Origin: Thermococcus sp.
GTDB taxonomy: Archaea; Methanobacteriota_B; Thermococci; Thermococcales; Thermococcaceae
Assembly: GCA_027074805.1 (NCBI GenBank)
Contig: JALTCK010000092.1
Location: 1 to 64,000 of the forward strand
Direction: 5' to 3'
Length of the DNA: 64,000 nt
The notes below the pieces were generated by a model. That model was not told where the DNA came from and searched no databases. It worked only from the letters and a program-made list of their open reading frames with translations. Position numbers and translations under genes: made by a program. Shown here piece after piece: positions 51,255 through 59,687 of this stretch (within the stretch, counting starts at the first letter, position 1; each line of letters opens with the position of its first letter).

Positions 51255-52051
51255 TTTTTCCACATCCTCCAGATTAGGTTGGCCCCATCCGTGGACTCCA
51301 TCAGCCCCTCGTAGGTCAGGTTAACGACGAAGTCAATTAAGGCCTTCTTGTCGTAGATAACAGGTCTCTCAAAGCCGAAGAGGTATTTGATTTCAAAGAA
51401 CCCTATATGAAGAAGCCTTAAGGGGTTCATGAGCGCCCTTCCGTTTCCCCACTTCAGCCCGAATGGAAAGTCCGCGAGAACGAGCTTCGCTCCCCTCTCC
51501 TCGGCGAGCTTCACGAGCCTTTCCTCGTCGGGGAAGAGGATCTCCCGGGGTTCTCCATCCAGCGGCTCATATTTCATCCTCGGAAAGGCGTACCTTATTC
51601 CAATTACCTCGTAGGGCAGGCTCAACTTCTCCGCGAAGCCGATTAGGGCTTTGGCGTTGAAGCTGAGGAAAATGAGCGTTTTAACGTCTCCCTTCACCTC
51701 CGGCCACTTCCGGGGCGGGAAGTTCTTTTCAGCCTCAATGATGGGCAGCAAAAACTCCAGCTCGGTGCCTTTGACGAGTCTCTCAGCTTCCTCCAGCTGT
51801 TTCCTCTTTATCTCGAGGTCGAGGTTGGAATAAACGGTCAGCTGCCTGACCTTCAGCCTCTCGCGGAGCTTCCCGATGACGAAGCTGTTGCCAATGATGA
51901 CACTCTTGTCGGTTCTGTCGTGGGCTATGATGAAGAGCTTGTCGCCCTCTGAATCGTAGCGAACATCATCTATCCTGAACGGGCTGTCCGGGAAGCCGTT
52001 CTCGCGCCTTATCTCTCTCACCAGCTCCGAAATCTCGTCGACGGTGAACAT
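51251..52051 (-). CDS. Conserved hypothetical protein
   Basis: 266 residues from ATG 52051 (MFTVDEISELVREIRREN) after GTGGTTGCC. N-terminal part (DDVRYDSEGDKLFIIAHDRTDKSVIIGN) and a C-terminal alpha/beta half with TLIFLSFNAKALIGFAEKL, LVLADFPFGLKWGNGRALMNPLRL. The SFNAKALI...EVIGIRY layout recalls nucleotide alpha-hydrolase folds but lacks a convincing PP-loop. Coupled to the UPF0200 kinase gene. Confidence 0.65.
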   Translation of the reverse strand: MFTVDEISELVREIRRENGFPDSPFRIDDVRYDSEGDKLFIIAHDRTDKSVIIGNSFVIGKLRERLKVRQLTVYSNLDLEIKRKQLEEAERLVKGTELEFLLPIIEAEKNFPPRKWPEVKGDVKTLIFLSFNAKALIGFAEKLSLPYEVIGIRYAFPRMKYEPLDGEPREILFPDEERLVKLAEERGAKLVLADFPFGLKWGNGRALMNPLRLLHIGFFEIKYLFGFERPVIYDKKALIDFVVNLTYEGLMESTDGANLIWRMWKK

Positions 52052-52099
52052 GGCAACCACACTTCGCGGCCGGGCTTTTAAGGTTCTCGTCTTAGTTAT

Positions 52100-52140
52100 G
52101 TTCCATTTAAGGAACAAAATCTTATAAATTATGGAACAAA
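52100..52140 (+). promoter_or_regulatory. Inverted and direct repeat operator around the ECF S-component TATA box
   Basis: GTTCC-ATTTAA-GGAAC (52100-52115), with AAGGAACAAA (52109-52118) repeated as ATGGAACAAA (52131-52140), 22 bp apart, on each side of the TATA box CTTATAAATT (52121-52130). Start codon at 52160. Looks like a two-site repressor target. Confidence 0.55.
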
Positions 52141-52159
52141 TTTGGCCATGGTGGGGAAA

Positions 52160-52744
52160 ATGAAGGCTAGGGAGGTAGCGGTCATAGGGATAATGCTAGC
52201 TCTATCGCTGATGCTTGACATAATGCCGGTCGAGATGCCCACTGTGTGGGGCATGAAGATTGATCTAGTGGCAGTTCCAATAATCATGGCTTACTTCATT
52301 ACGGGCTTTAGGGGAGGAGCAATCGCTATAGTCCTTCTGTTCTTGGGACTCAGCATAACTTCTCAGGCTGGATGGCTTGGAGCGATGATGAAAGCGGTGG
52401 CGACTTTCTCAGTTCTCCTCGGCCTTGAGGTTGCAAAAAGAGTGGCGGGCTTTAAACTTGAAGGTGTAGGGAGGAGAGAGCTCGTCATGTTTTCGTTGGT
52501 TGCTTATTTTATTGGGCTGGCCTTTAGGGTTCCTCTCATGGTCGCTTTGAACTACTATGTGGCCCTACCGATATGGTTTGGCCTCCCCAGGGAAGCCGTG
52601 ATAGAGACTGTTGAAAACTGGACCCACGTTCCCTTCTGGGTTGCTATCGCGCTTCCAAACGCGATACAGAGTGTTATCGACGTCTTCCTGGGCGTGGCAC
52701 TAACGATACCCGTGCTAAGGAGAGTGCCTCATATCCTCGATTAA
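52160..52744 (+). CDS. ECF transporter substrate-binding (S) component, RibU-like
   Basis: 194 residues from ATG 52160 (MKAREVAVIGIMLAL) after ATGGTGGGGAAA. Five to six membrane helices; segments MKIDLVAVPIIMAYFITGF, GWLGAMMKAVATFSVLLG and AIALPNAIQSVIDVFLG match S components of the riboflavin (RibU) type. It would import a vitamin with a shared ECF ATPase module encoded elsewhere. The exact vitamin is inferred. Convergent with, and overlapping by 30 bp, the next gene. Confidence 0.75.
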   Translation: MKAREVAVIGIMLALSLMLDIMPVEMPTVWGMKIDLVAVPIIMAYFITGFRGGAIAIVLLFLGLSITSQAGWLGAMMKAVATFSVLLGLEVAKRVAGFKLEGVGRRELVMFSLVAYFIGLAFRVPLMVALNYYVALPIWFGLPREAVIETVENWTHVPFWVAIALPNAIQSVIDVFLGVALTIPVLRRVPHILD

Positions 52745-54241
52745 GCTTTTTATGTTCTCTGGTTTTTCTCCCCTATCCCTCAAGTAGCCGTTCCATTTCT
52801 CCGCGTACCTGAGGAAGGTCTCATCGCCGGTTTTCACGTACAGCCACACCAAGAGCTTGATGTGAAGCCTGTGGTAGAACTCGCTTGAGGAGTTGTAGAT
52901 GCTCGCGTACCTGCTCCAGTTCCCAGTATCAAAGAAGGGTAGAGCATTTTTGACGCTCTGAGCACCCTCTATGAAAAACCTGTGGGCCCTTTTATCCCCG
53001 GTAACTTTCCAATAGTAGTACAACCCTTGCAGAGCTATTATATGGCCATTCAGGACGAGTTCTTCTGGGTAATATGCGTATTCCAGGTACCAGGGTCCAT
53101 ATTTGGTGTAGGTAACGAAACCGCCTCCGCTTAGTGGGACTTCGAAGGAGTTTAGCAGTAGCCTGGCCGTCCTTAAGTAGGCATTATTCCCGGTCCAGTT
53201 ATACGCAAGGGCGTAGAGACCGGCCCCGAGCCCTTGGGCGTAGCCTGAAACCCAGGGTATCGAAGAGTTTTGGAACTGAAACCACACCGGGAACTCCGCG
53301 TATTCTAGGCCTTTCCATACCCTCTCCTCGAGGAAATGTTTGAGCTCCTTCAGTATCTCTAGGCCCTTTTCTCGCTGTCCTTTGAGGAAGTAGAGGTGAG
53401 CCCAGTGGAGGGCAGAAACTGGATAGAGGTTGAAGCCCCTCCCAGGATAATAGACGAAGGGCAGTGAGCTTTTAATGGGCCCTTCCGGGACCTTTATCGT
53501 GCCGTAGTAGGGCGATTCGTTCGAAAAAACTAGGGTTAAGTCCTTCTTTCCTGGAGAGTTATAGTGAGAGTAATACCAGTCAGTGGCGATTATATCTTCC
53601 CGGTAAGTTTCCACGCCCGCTCTGGTGAGTTTTCCGAGCTTGGCAGTAAGCAGTGCGGCCTTAAGGGGGTAGCTTAGGTCTCTGTATGCCAGTATATAAC
53701 TGAGATTTTTGCTCTCCCTCCATTTCCTAAGGAATTCTGATTGTAGTCTTTCGTTTCTTTCAAGTTCCGCTCTAAAGTCTTCACCGAGGATATTTTCCAA
53801 GACTTTTTCATCACTCTCCATTATCCCCTCCGGAACTTCTTCCCCCACCTTTCCAGTCATTGAGCTATCCTTTTTGAGAATGAAGTTCCCGGGCCTGTGG
53901 GTTATTTCCAATGTTATGAGGTACTCCCCTTCGGAGGAGCAGAGAAGTTCCGCACTCCCACTGATGTTGAACTCCACTCCGTTCCAGTTTAGAGCCTTTC
54001 CCCTCCCCTTAAACTTAATGAGCCCAGGGTGGCCTTCGTATATCAGAACCGGTTTGTTGGTTTCGTTGAGAATCCTCCCGTTGATCGTGACGTTGAAGAC
54101 TGCGATTTCAAAACTCGCGCCCTTTTCCTCTATCATGGCGTAGACTTTCACCTCCTCTGAGCAATTTCCTACCCATGCTGCTCCGAGGAGGGAGCCTGTA
54201 ATGACTACTATCAATAGCAACGTGACTAAGTTTCTTCTCAT
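52715..54241 (-). CDS. Secreted D-glucuronyl C5-epimerase-like protein
   Basis: 508 residues. Signal or anchor (LVTLLLIVVITGSLLGAAWV) then a beta-sandwich N-terminal region and, from about residue 240, a helical barrel with YYPGRGFNLYPVSALHWA, QNSSIPWVSGYAQGLGAGLYALA and YYPEELVLNGHIIALQGLYYYW, typical of the glucuronyl C5-epimerase C-terminal domain. Probably acts on extracellular polysaccharide or glycan. The substrate in archaea is not known. Confidence 0.78.
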   Translation of the reverse strand: MRRNLVTLLLIVVITGSLLGAAWVGNCSEEVKVYAMIEEKGASFEIAVFNVTINGRILNETNKPVLIYEGHPGLIKFKGRGKALNWNGVEFNISGSAELLCSSEGEYLITLEITHRPGNFILKKDSSMTGKVGEEVPEGIMESDEKVLENILGEDFRAELERNERLQSEFLRKWRESKNLSYILAYRDLSYPLKAALLTAKLGKLTRAGVETYREDIIATDWYYSHYNSPGKKDLTLVFSNESPYYGTIKVPEGPIKSSLPFVYYPGRGFNLYPVSALHWAHLYFLKGQREKGLEILKELKHFLEERVWKGLEYAEFPVWFQFQNSSIPWVSGYAQGLGAGLYALAYNWTGNNAYLRTARLLLNSFEVPLSGGGFVTYTKYGPWYLEYAYYPEELVLNGHIIALQGLYYYWKVTGDKRAHRFFIEGAQSVKNALPFFDTGNWSRYASIYNSSSEFYHRLHIKLLVWLYVKTGDETFLRYAEKWNGYLRDRGEKPENIKSLIEDMRHSP

Positions 54242-54283
54242 ACCACTCCCGATTAAAATAGGAGTTGGGATTTAAAGCTTTTC

Positions 54284-54739
54284 TCAGAGGTTGCCCGGTA
54301 TTTCGTCCCCCTCGATGGTTCTCTCGCAGTAGTGGCAGCGGAGCTTGAGCGGCTCCTTCGAGACTACATGAAACCTTGACTTGACGTACTCCCTGTTGCT
54401 GATGCAGTTGGGATTGGGGCATCTTAGAATGTCGAAAATCTCTTCTGGGATCCCCACCCGGAACTTCTCAGTTATTTTGTAGTCCTTCACAATGTTTACC
54501 GTTGCGCTTGGGGCTATGAGTGTTATCTTGTTAACCTCTTCTTCGCTGAGGTAGCGCCCCTCAACCTTCACGATGTCCTTTCTGCCGAGCTTCTTGCTTG
54601 GAACGTTCGAGGCGATAAGGAGAGTCCCACCGTTGGGCTTCGTTAATCCGAGTATTTCAATGACCTTAAGCCACTTTCCGGCTGGGATATGGTCTATAAC
54701 GGTTCCCTCTGGGATTACTTCTATCTTAAGCTCGGGCAT
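54284..54739 (-). CDS. pyrI: Aspartate carbamoyltransferase regulatory chain
   Basis: 151 residues. The nucleotide-binding domain (VIDHIPAGKWLKVIEILGL, GTLLIASNVPSKKLGRKDIVKVEGRYLSEEE) and C-terminal zinc domain with four cysteines (CPNPNC...CHYC) are complete. It binds CTP/ATP to regulate PyrB in pyrimidine synthesis. Starts one base after the pyrB stop. Confidence 0.96.
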   Translation of the reverse strand: MPELKIEVIPEGTVIDHIPAGKWLKVIEILGLTKPNGGTLLIASNVPSKKLGRKDIVKVEGRYLSEEEVNKITLIAPSATVNIVKDYKITEKFRVGIPEEIFDILRCPNPNCISNREYVKSRFHVVSKEPLKLRCHYCERTIEGDEIPGNL

Positions 54740-55666
54740 TCAGAGCACCCCCAGCGTCAGCCCGAGAAGGGCCATTCTCACCGGAACACCGGAGAAGACT
54801 TGGCGGAAGTAGAGTGCATGCTCACTCTTGTCCACTTCGGGATGAATTTCATCTACCCTAGGGAGCGGGTGCATGATCTTAAGGCCATCTTTGGCATTTT
54901 TGAGGATGGTCTGGTTCACTTGGTAGCTCCCCTTAACCTTCAGGTACTCTTCCTCGTCCGGGAAGCGCTCACGCTGTATCCTTGTTACGTAGAGCACGTT
55001 GAGCTCTGGAATTGTGCCTTCCAAGTCAGTCGTCTCGTGCACTTTAACACCTTTCTCGCGGAGCTCCTCCACGATGTGCTTCGGCATCCGCAGGAGCTCG
55101 GGAGAAATTAGGTGGAGCTCGACGTCGTAGAAGGCCAGAGCCTCAGCCAGGCTGTGCACTGTCCTCCCGTACTTCAAGTCCCCGAGCAGGCCGATTGTTA
55201 ATCCATCAATACTACCGAAGGCGCGCTTTATCGTGTAGAGGTCGAGTAGAGTCTGTGTTGGATGTTGGTTACTCCCGTCACCGGCGTTGATTACGGGGAT
55301 TTCAGCAACTTCGGCCGCCAATCTTGCGGCCCCTTCCGAGGGATGCCTGATAACTATGATGTCGCTGTACTGCTCGACGGTCTTTATTGTATCAGCTAAA
55401 CTCTCGCCCTTCTTGACGCTCGTGCTTGCCGCCGAGGAGAATCCAATGACTGAGCCACCGAGCCTATGCATCGCGCTCTCGAAACTCAAGCGCGTTCTCG
55501 TTGACGGCTCGAAGAACAGCGTGGCCAAGATCTTACCGCGAGCGTAGTCGAGCGAGCCCTTCTTGCTGAGTTCACCCTCAAGCCGTTCAGCAACCTTCAA
55601 AACGAACTCGATGTCATCCTTCGAGAACTCCCTTATGCTCACGACATCTCTACCTGTCCAGTCCAT
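54740..55666 (-). CDS. pyrB: Aspartate carbamoyltransferase catalytic chain
   Basis: 308 residues (MDWTGRDVVSIREFSKDD). Carbamoyl phosphate site FFEPSTRTRLSFESAM, NAGDGSNQHPTQTLLDLYT and HPLPRVDEI are the family motifs. The promoter element ACGTTTAAAAACC lies about 40 bp upstream, and no strong ribosome binding site is seen. Forms an operon with pyrI. Confidence 0.96.
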   Translation of the reverse strand: MDWTGRDVVSIREFSKDDIEFVLKVAERLEGELSKKGSLDYARGKILATLFFEPSTRTRLSFESAMHRLGGSVIGFSSAASTSVKKGESLADTIKTVEQYSDIIVIRHPSEGAARLAAEVAEIPVINAGDGSNQHPTQTLLDLYTIKRAFGSIDGLTIGLLGDLKYGRTVHSLAEALAFYDVELHLISPELLRMPKHIVEELREKGVKVHETTDLEGTIPELNVLYVTRIQRERFPDEEEYLKVKGSYQVNQTILKNAKDGLKIMHPLPRVDEIHPEVDKSEHALYFRQVFSGVPVRMALLGLTLGVL

Positions 55667-55785
55667 AAGTGCCCTTTCAATGTAAAAATCGATGGGTTTT
55701 TAAACGTTTTTCAACATAAACTTGTTGAGACAGTGTATTAAGTCGTAGGTGAAAAATTATCATAACTGAATTTTAGGGTGATGGC

Positions 55786-56673
55786 ATGAGGACTCCTAGC
55801 GTATACGTAGCCGATGTATTGATGCCCTACCTGCGGGCCAAGGTCGCGGAGAGGCTTTACAGAGAGGGTATAAGACAGGCGAGGATAGCTGATTATCTGG
55901 GGATCACGCAGGCAATGGTCAGCAAGTATTTGAGCGGGAAATATCAGGCCCCAGTGGAGTTGCAGGGAGTTCTTGATGAGATCGCAGACGAGGTCGCTAG
56001 GGTTATACTCTTTGGAGGTAGCAGAGAAGACGTAATCCTTGTGGCCTCTCGGAGAATTCTCGAGCTCTTCAGAAGGGGCGTCCTTTGCAGGTACTATGCG
56101 GAGTACGCTGGAATCAAGGAAGAATCCTGTGTCGAGCTCTTTTCGGCGCCCGATGATACAAAACTTGTTCTAGATTCACTGAGGAAGGCAATTCAGGCTC
56201 TTCAAGGCATTGAAGCCTTTTCAGAGCTTATCCCCGAGGTCAGGAGCAACTTTGCCTACGCCCTACCTTTGCCCCGGGGGATCTCCGAGGTTGCGGCAGT
56301 GCCGGGCAGGATAACGTCTGTGAGAGGAAAGCTCTTTGCGCTCTCACCGGAGTTCGGGGTCAGTAGGTTCACCGCAGGCATACTGCTCGAACTCTCCAGA
56401 CTCCGGCCCGAAATTAGGAGCGTGATAAACATCCGGTACGGGAGGGACGTTGAGGCCGCGCTCTCGAAAGGGGCCTTTAGCTTTACAAAAGTTCGAACGG
56501 GAGACCTTTCTGAAGAAGACGCTTTGAAGGAGATAGTGAAGCCCTTTGAGACGGCGGTCTATGATGCCATCATCGATGAAGGTGGTGAGGGCGTTGAGCC
56601 CCTTGTTTACGTCTTCGGAAAGAATCCGTTGGAGGTCGTGGACAAGATTAGACGGCTGGTAAAGAACCTTTGA
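55786..56673 (+). CDS. HTH-ThiN transcriptional regulator (ThiR-like)
   Basis: 295 residues from ATG 55786 after TAGGGTGATGGC. An N-terminal XRE-type helix-turn-helix (GIRQARIADYLGITQAMVSKYLSGKYQ) is fused to a C-terminal ThiN-like domain (FALSPEFGVSRFTAGILLEL, INIRYGRDVEAAL, EALYDA-like AVYDAIIDEGGEG). Such fusions are thiamine phosphate-sensing repressors in archaea. The gene next to it encodes YjbQ, a protein with thiamin phosphate synthase side activity. Confidence 0.85.
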   Translation: MRTPSVYVADVLMPYLRAKVAERLYREGIRQARIADYLGITQAMVSKYLSGKYQAPVELQGVLDEIADEVARVILFGGSREDVILVASRRILELFRRGVLCRYYAEYAGIKEESCVELFSAPDDTKLVLDSLRKAIQALQGIEAFSELIPEVRSNFAYALPLPRGISEVAAVPGRITSVRGKLFALSPEFGVSRFTAGILLELSRLRPEIRSVINIRYGRDVEAALSKGAFSFTKVRTGDLSEEDALKEIVKPFETAVYDAIIDEGGEGVEPLVYVFGKNPLEVVDKIRRLVKNL

Positions 56674-56861
56674 GAATGGCGGTGACCATCTGCTATTCAT
56701 CCTCTTTTTTCTCAACCAGTTCTCAAAACTCCCATAATCTTCAGTTTCTGGAGCGGGAGAAAATACTGCACCTCTCCGGGTTTATAGCGTTGGGTTCTCT
56801 TCTGTGCCAGACATGACCGCAAACTTAATGGGTTTTGGGCTGGAGTTCTCTTGGGGGTACT

Positions 56862-57272
56862 ATGAAATACGCAAGGGAGCTCAGGTTTCAGACGAAGGGT
56901 GAGATTGACTTAGTGGACATAACTCACGAGGTGGAAAAGGCTATTGAGGAAAGCGGGATAAAGAATGGGCAGGTTCTGGTCTTCGTTCCCGGGGCAACGG
57001 GCGCGATAGTCACAATAGAGCATGAGAGTGGCCTGCTTGAGGACTTTAAGCGAACCCTAAGGGAGCTTGTGCCGAAGGGTAGGGGCTACCTTCACGACAG
57101 GATAGATGACAACGCCCATAGCCATTTGAGAGCGACCCTTCTTGGAGCCAGCGAGTGCTTCCCGGTCATTGACGGTCGCTTGGTGAGGGGAACCTGGCAG
57201 CAGATATTCTTCGTGGAGCTTGACGTCAGGCCGAGGCACAGGAGAGTTGTAGTTCAGGTCATAGGGGAGTGA
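56862..57272 (+). CDS. YjbQ-family (UPF0047) protein
   Basis: 136 residues from ATG 56862 (MKYARELRFQTKGEI) after TTGGGGGTACT. The family core GQVLVFVPGATGAIVTIEHE, DDNAHSHLRATLLGAS and GTWQQIFFVELDVRPRHR is complete, with the histidine pair of the active-site pocket. Some members have weak thiamin phosphate synthase activity. A TATA box (GGGTTTATAGCG) lies near 56780. Confidence 0.92.
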   Translation: MKYARELRFQTKGEIDLVDITHEVEKAIEESGIKNGQVLVFVPGATGAIVTIEHESGLLEDFKRTLRELVPKGRGYLHDRIDDNAHSHLRATLLGASECFPVIDGRLVRGTWQQIFFVELDVRPRHRRVVVQVIGE

Positions 57273-57325
57273 GAACTCCGGCCTCTCAACCCTTTATAAA
57301 GGTTGAGAAGTGTGAGTTCTCAAAA

Positions 57326-57763
57326 TTATAAACCAAGGGTCTCTGGAAGGTAAAATATTGCCAATTCACTCTCGAGGTTTGTCTCATACCGTGTGGAGAT
57401 GCTTTCAAGTGTCGTCCAGAGTATGCCATAAACCGTGCGTACGTCAGTTCTGCCAATTTTTGGCTCTATTCTGAGGCTGAAAACTAAGTCATGGTTCTCG
57501 TTCCTTGCATGCATTCGGACGTAATATATTGAAAAGGTATCATGTGTCATCTGGATTGAGATCTCTCTAATGCCTTTTAAAGGATATAACTTTAGAGAGC
57601 TAATTTCAGTGGATTTTCTCCGCAAAAAACCGGATTTGGACGTTTTGAACAGGATTATCCTTTTGTTTGTAATGGCTAAGTGGTCATAAACACCATCAAC
57701 TTTTACGCGATCTAAAATAGTTATCACGTATTCTCCCGTCATCAAGTATTCATGGAGGTCCAT
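57326..57763 (-). CDS. PH-like domain protein with duplicated 58-bp leader
   Basis: 145 residues (MDLHEYLMTGEYVITIL). Strands YDHLAITNKRIILFKTSK and YPLKGIREISIQMTHDTFSI resemble bacterial PH domains; the sequence is AT-richer than its neighbours. The 58 bp that end with its start codon are identical to those of the membrane protein gene at 59004-59579. Function unknown; it may work with the ATPase between them. Confidence 0.7.
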   Translation of the reverse strand: MDLHEYLMTGEYVITILDRVKVDGVYDHLAITNKRIILFKTSKSGFLRRKSTEISSLKLYPLKGIREISIQMTHDTFSIYYVRMHARNENHDLVFSLRIEPKIGRTDVRTVYGILWTTLESISTRYETNLESELAIFYLPETLGL

Positions 57764-57817
57764 TTCCCTCCTCCCTCCGGGTACTTATAGATTTCCCTCC
57801 TCCCGGAGGGTATAATA
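57760..57817 (-). repeat. 58-bp leader/promoter repeat, copy 1
   Basis: Identical base for base to 59576-59633. On the minus strand it holds TATTATACCCTCCGGGAGG (with inner palindrome CCTCCGGGAGG), the TATA element TCTATAAGTA and GGAGGGAGGAGGGAA just before the ATG. Confidence 0.85.
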
Positions 57818-57840
57818 CTGCAAAAAGTGAAGGTGTTGCG

Positions 57841-58914
57841 TTATTCGCGGGGGGAAAGTGGAAGCCTCATGGCAGCCCTCCGGTAAATGGGGTCCGTGAA
57901 ATAGTACATCCCTGTGTCCTCGTCCTTCTGCACGATAACGAGCCCTTCGATCAGTGTCGAGAGTAATCTGCTCAGGGTGTCCTCGGATATTCCCGTTTGG
58001 GCCATGTCCTTCCATGAGGCACCCAGTGCCAGCAGTTTGATAACAGCCCTAGCCTTTGGACTTCTCCCTTCTAAAAGATGCTCCAGTTCTCTCTCGGCCT
58101 CTTTGACGGCTTCATCAATAGTAGTCTTCAGTGCAAGTCCGTGGTCTTTTTCTATGTATCTTTTGACACCGTAGAGGTTCAGCCAGCCGGGCAAAGTGCC
58201 GAGCTGTCTGGTGGCTTCCCGAATTTCCCAGTCCTGATACTCAACGCCGAGCCTTTCAAAACCAGTCCTTAGGAACTGCTCTGCGATGGTTTCCTTCCAC
58301 GGCGCGAGCCTTATCTCTATTGGAGGCCGCCCGAAGAGGGCTTCCCCATAGGTTGCATCGAAGAGCTTCTTCACGACTCCCGAGTAGGATCCGGTGAATA
58401 TGACGAGAAGGGAGTGGTTTTCGGTGAAGGCCGAACCCAAAGCCTTCAGGAAATGGCTAATTCCCTGGTGGATGCTCTGAACTTCGTCGAGGATGAGAAT
58501 CGTGTTGTCGAGCTTAAAAAGTGCATCCGAAAGGGCCCTCTTGGCGGAGGCGCTCTTTTTCAGCTTGATTGAAAATCCAATACCTTTCGCCGACGCCGAG
58601 ACATCGGAGAGGTACTCGGATAGGGCTTCTATCATGGACTTTGGCAACCTTCCCAGTATTTTCTCGGTGGCTTCCCTGAAGGTCTCGGTGTCCCTCAAAT
58701 CCACGAAGATTACCTTGTACCCGTTGTTACTTGCGAAGGTGTTTGCACCGGCCAAGGCAAGACTTGTTTTCCCCACCATCCTCGGGCCGAGGATGGAGAC
58801 CCAGCTTCTAGCATTCAGTGCCCGAAGAAGTTTTTCAATCTCCTCACTTCTTCCGAACAACTGCTCTGGTCTCCTCCTCGGCCTCTGGTCGAAAAAGGAC
58901 TCTCGCTTTGGCAT
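57841..58914 (-). CDS. Archaeal P-loop ATPase with C-terminal winged helix
   Basis: 357 residues (MPKRESFFDQRPRRRPEQLF). STAND/AAA-type features: FGRSEEIEKL, Walker A SILGPRMVGKTSLAL, Walker B NTILILDEVQS, sensor VIFTGSYSGVVK, and a C-terminal wHTH (SPKARAVIKLLALGASWKDMAQTGISEDTLSRLLSTL). Such archaeal ATPases are thought to couple NTP hydrolysis to a DNA-binding domain. The start codon lies 4 bp from a 26-bp perfect palindrome, so it may regulate itself. Confidence 0.88.
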   Translation of the reverse strand: MPKRESFFDQRPRRRPEQLFGRSEEIEKLLRALNARSWVSILGPRMVGKTSLALAGANTFASNNGYKVIFVDLRDTETFREATEKILGRLPKSMIEALSEYLSDVSASAKGIGFSIKLKKSASAKRALSDALFKLDNTILILDEVQSIHQGISHFLKALGSAFTENHSLLVIFTGSYSGVVKKLFDATYGEALFGRPPIEIRLAPWKETIAEQFLRTGFERLGVEYQDWEIREATRQLGTLPGWLNLYGVKRYIEKDHGLALKTTIDEAVKEAERELEHLLEGRSPKARAVIKLLALGASWKDMAQTGISEDTLSRLLSTLIEGLVIVQKDEDTGMYYFTDPIYRRAAMRLPLSPRE

Positions 58915-58917
58915 TGA

Positions 58918-58943
58918 TACCCCCCGAAGTACTTCGGGGGGTA
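58918..58943. promoter_or_regulatory. 26-bp perfect palindrome at the ATPase start
   Basis: TACCCCCCGAAGT followed by its exact reverse complement. It lies between the minus-strand TATA (GGTTTAAAGG, 58949-58958) and the ATPase ATG (58914), over the predicted transcription start and in the place of a ribosome binding site. Strong operator candidate, or a hairpin that hides the start codon in the message. Confidence 0.75.
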
Positions 58944-59003
58944 GCCTCCTTTAAACCTTTCGTCGGGTGGAGGAAGTAGGGAATAAACAAAGAAAGACAT
59001 GGC

Positions 59004-59579
59004 CTAAATCTTGATCGAGAGTTCGGCCTTGTCGCTCTTCTTGAGCTGAATTGCGAGGAGTTGCTTGGTGTAATCTCTGTATCGGAGGTATGTGAATACC
59101 ATTAAGAAGAAAGCGGTCATTCCCACAAGTGAAAGAATGAAACTGGAGAGTTGTATGACTGTAGACAGAGTAAACCATCCTTTGAGTATGCCCAATAGCA
59201 GTAATCCTAGTGCAACTCCCGTTTCTATCCATCTCTCTAGGAATCCATAAAGAGCTTTACGAGACATATTAACTGCGTTTTCATAAACAATTTCTAGCCG
59301 TTCTATGTCACTTTTTGCACTTTTTAGACTATTCCATTCATCCTTACACTGCGATAGGATCATCTGAGGATCCATTCTAGGAACTGTTTGGTTATACGTG
59401 TCTATTATGCCGGCTGCAAGCATAGGCCCATTGGCGGCTATTATACCTGCTAATATCCTGAGCATCCCACTAGTTCCAGTGTCTCCAAAAGCCCCATACA
59501 GGAAAAAGATCCCTGCCACCAGCAGTAGAATGCCGAAAAGAGGGCCGTCTTCATGGGAATAGCTACATGGGTCTCCCAT
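59004..59579 (-). CDS. Multi-pass membrane protein with duplicated 58-bp leader
   Basis: 191 residues (MGDPCSYSHEDGPLFG). Four membrane segments, two near the N-terminus (GILLLVAGIFFLYGAF, ILAGIIAANGPMLAAG) and two near the C-terminus (LGLLLLGILKGWF, FILSLVGMTAFFLMVFTYL), separated by a helical cytoplasmic or external loop. No family recognised. Paired with the gene at 57326 by its identical leader. Confidence 0.7.
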   Translation of the reverse strand: MGDPCSYSHEDGPLFGILLLVAGIFFLYGAFGDTGTSGMLRILAGIIAANGPMLAAGIIDTYNQTVPRMDPQMILSQCKDEWNSLKSAKSDIERLEIVYENAVNMSRKALYGFLERWIETGVALGLLLLGILKGWFTLSTVIQLSSFILSLVGMTAFFLMVFTYLRYRDYTKQLLAIQLKKSDKAELSIKI

Positions 59580-59633
59580 TTCCCTCCTCCCTCCGGGTAC
59601 TTATAGATTTCCCTCCTCCCGGAGGGTATAATA
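59576..59633 (-). repeat. 58-bp leader/promoter repeat, copy 2
   Basis: Perfect copy of 57760-57817, again ending in the start codon of a minus-strand gene. Confidence 0.85.
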
Positions 59634-59687
59634 TTTGGGAGCGAAGGCGTTAAATACGTGGAGCGCGAAACCACTTCAGGTGTGAGC

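Noticed and set aside
57281..57303. CTCAACC-N9-GGTTGAG inverted repeat after yjbQ as operator or terminator
   Set aside because: Position between convergent genes and the AT-rich middle fit a terminator or chance; not enough support to list.
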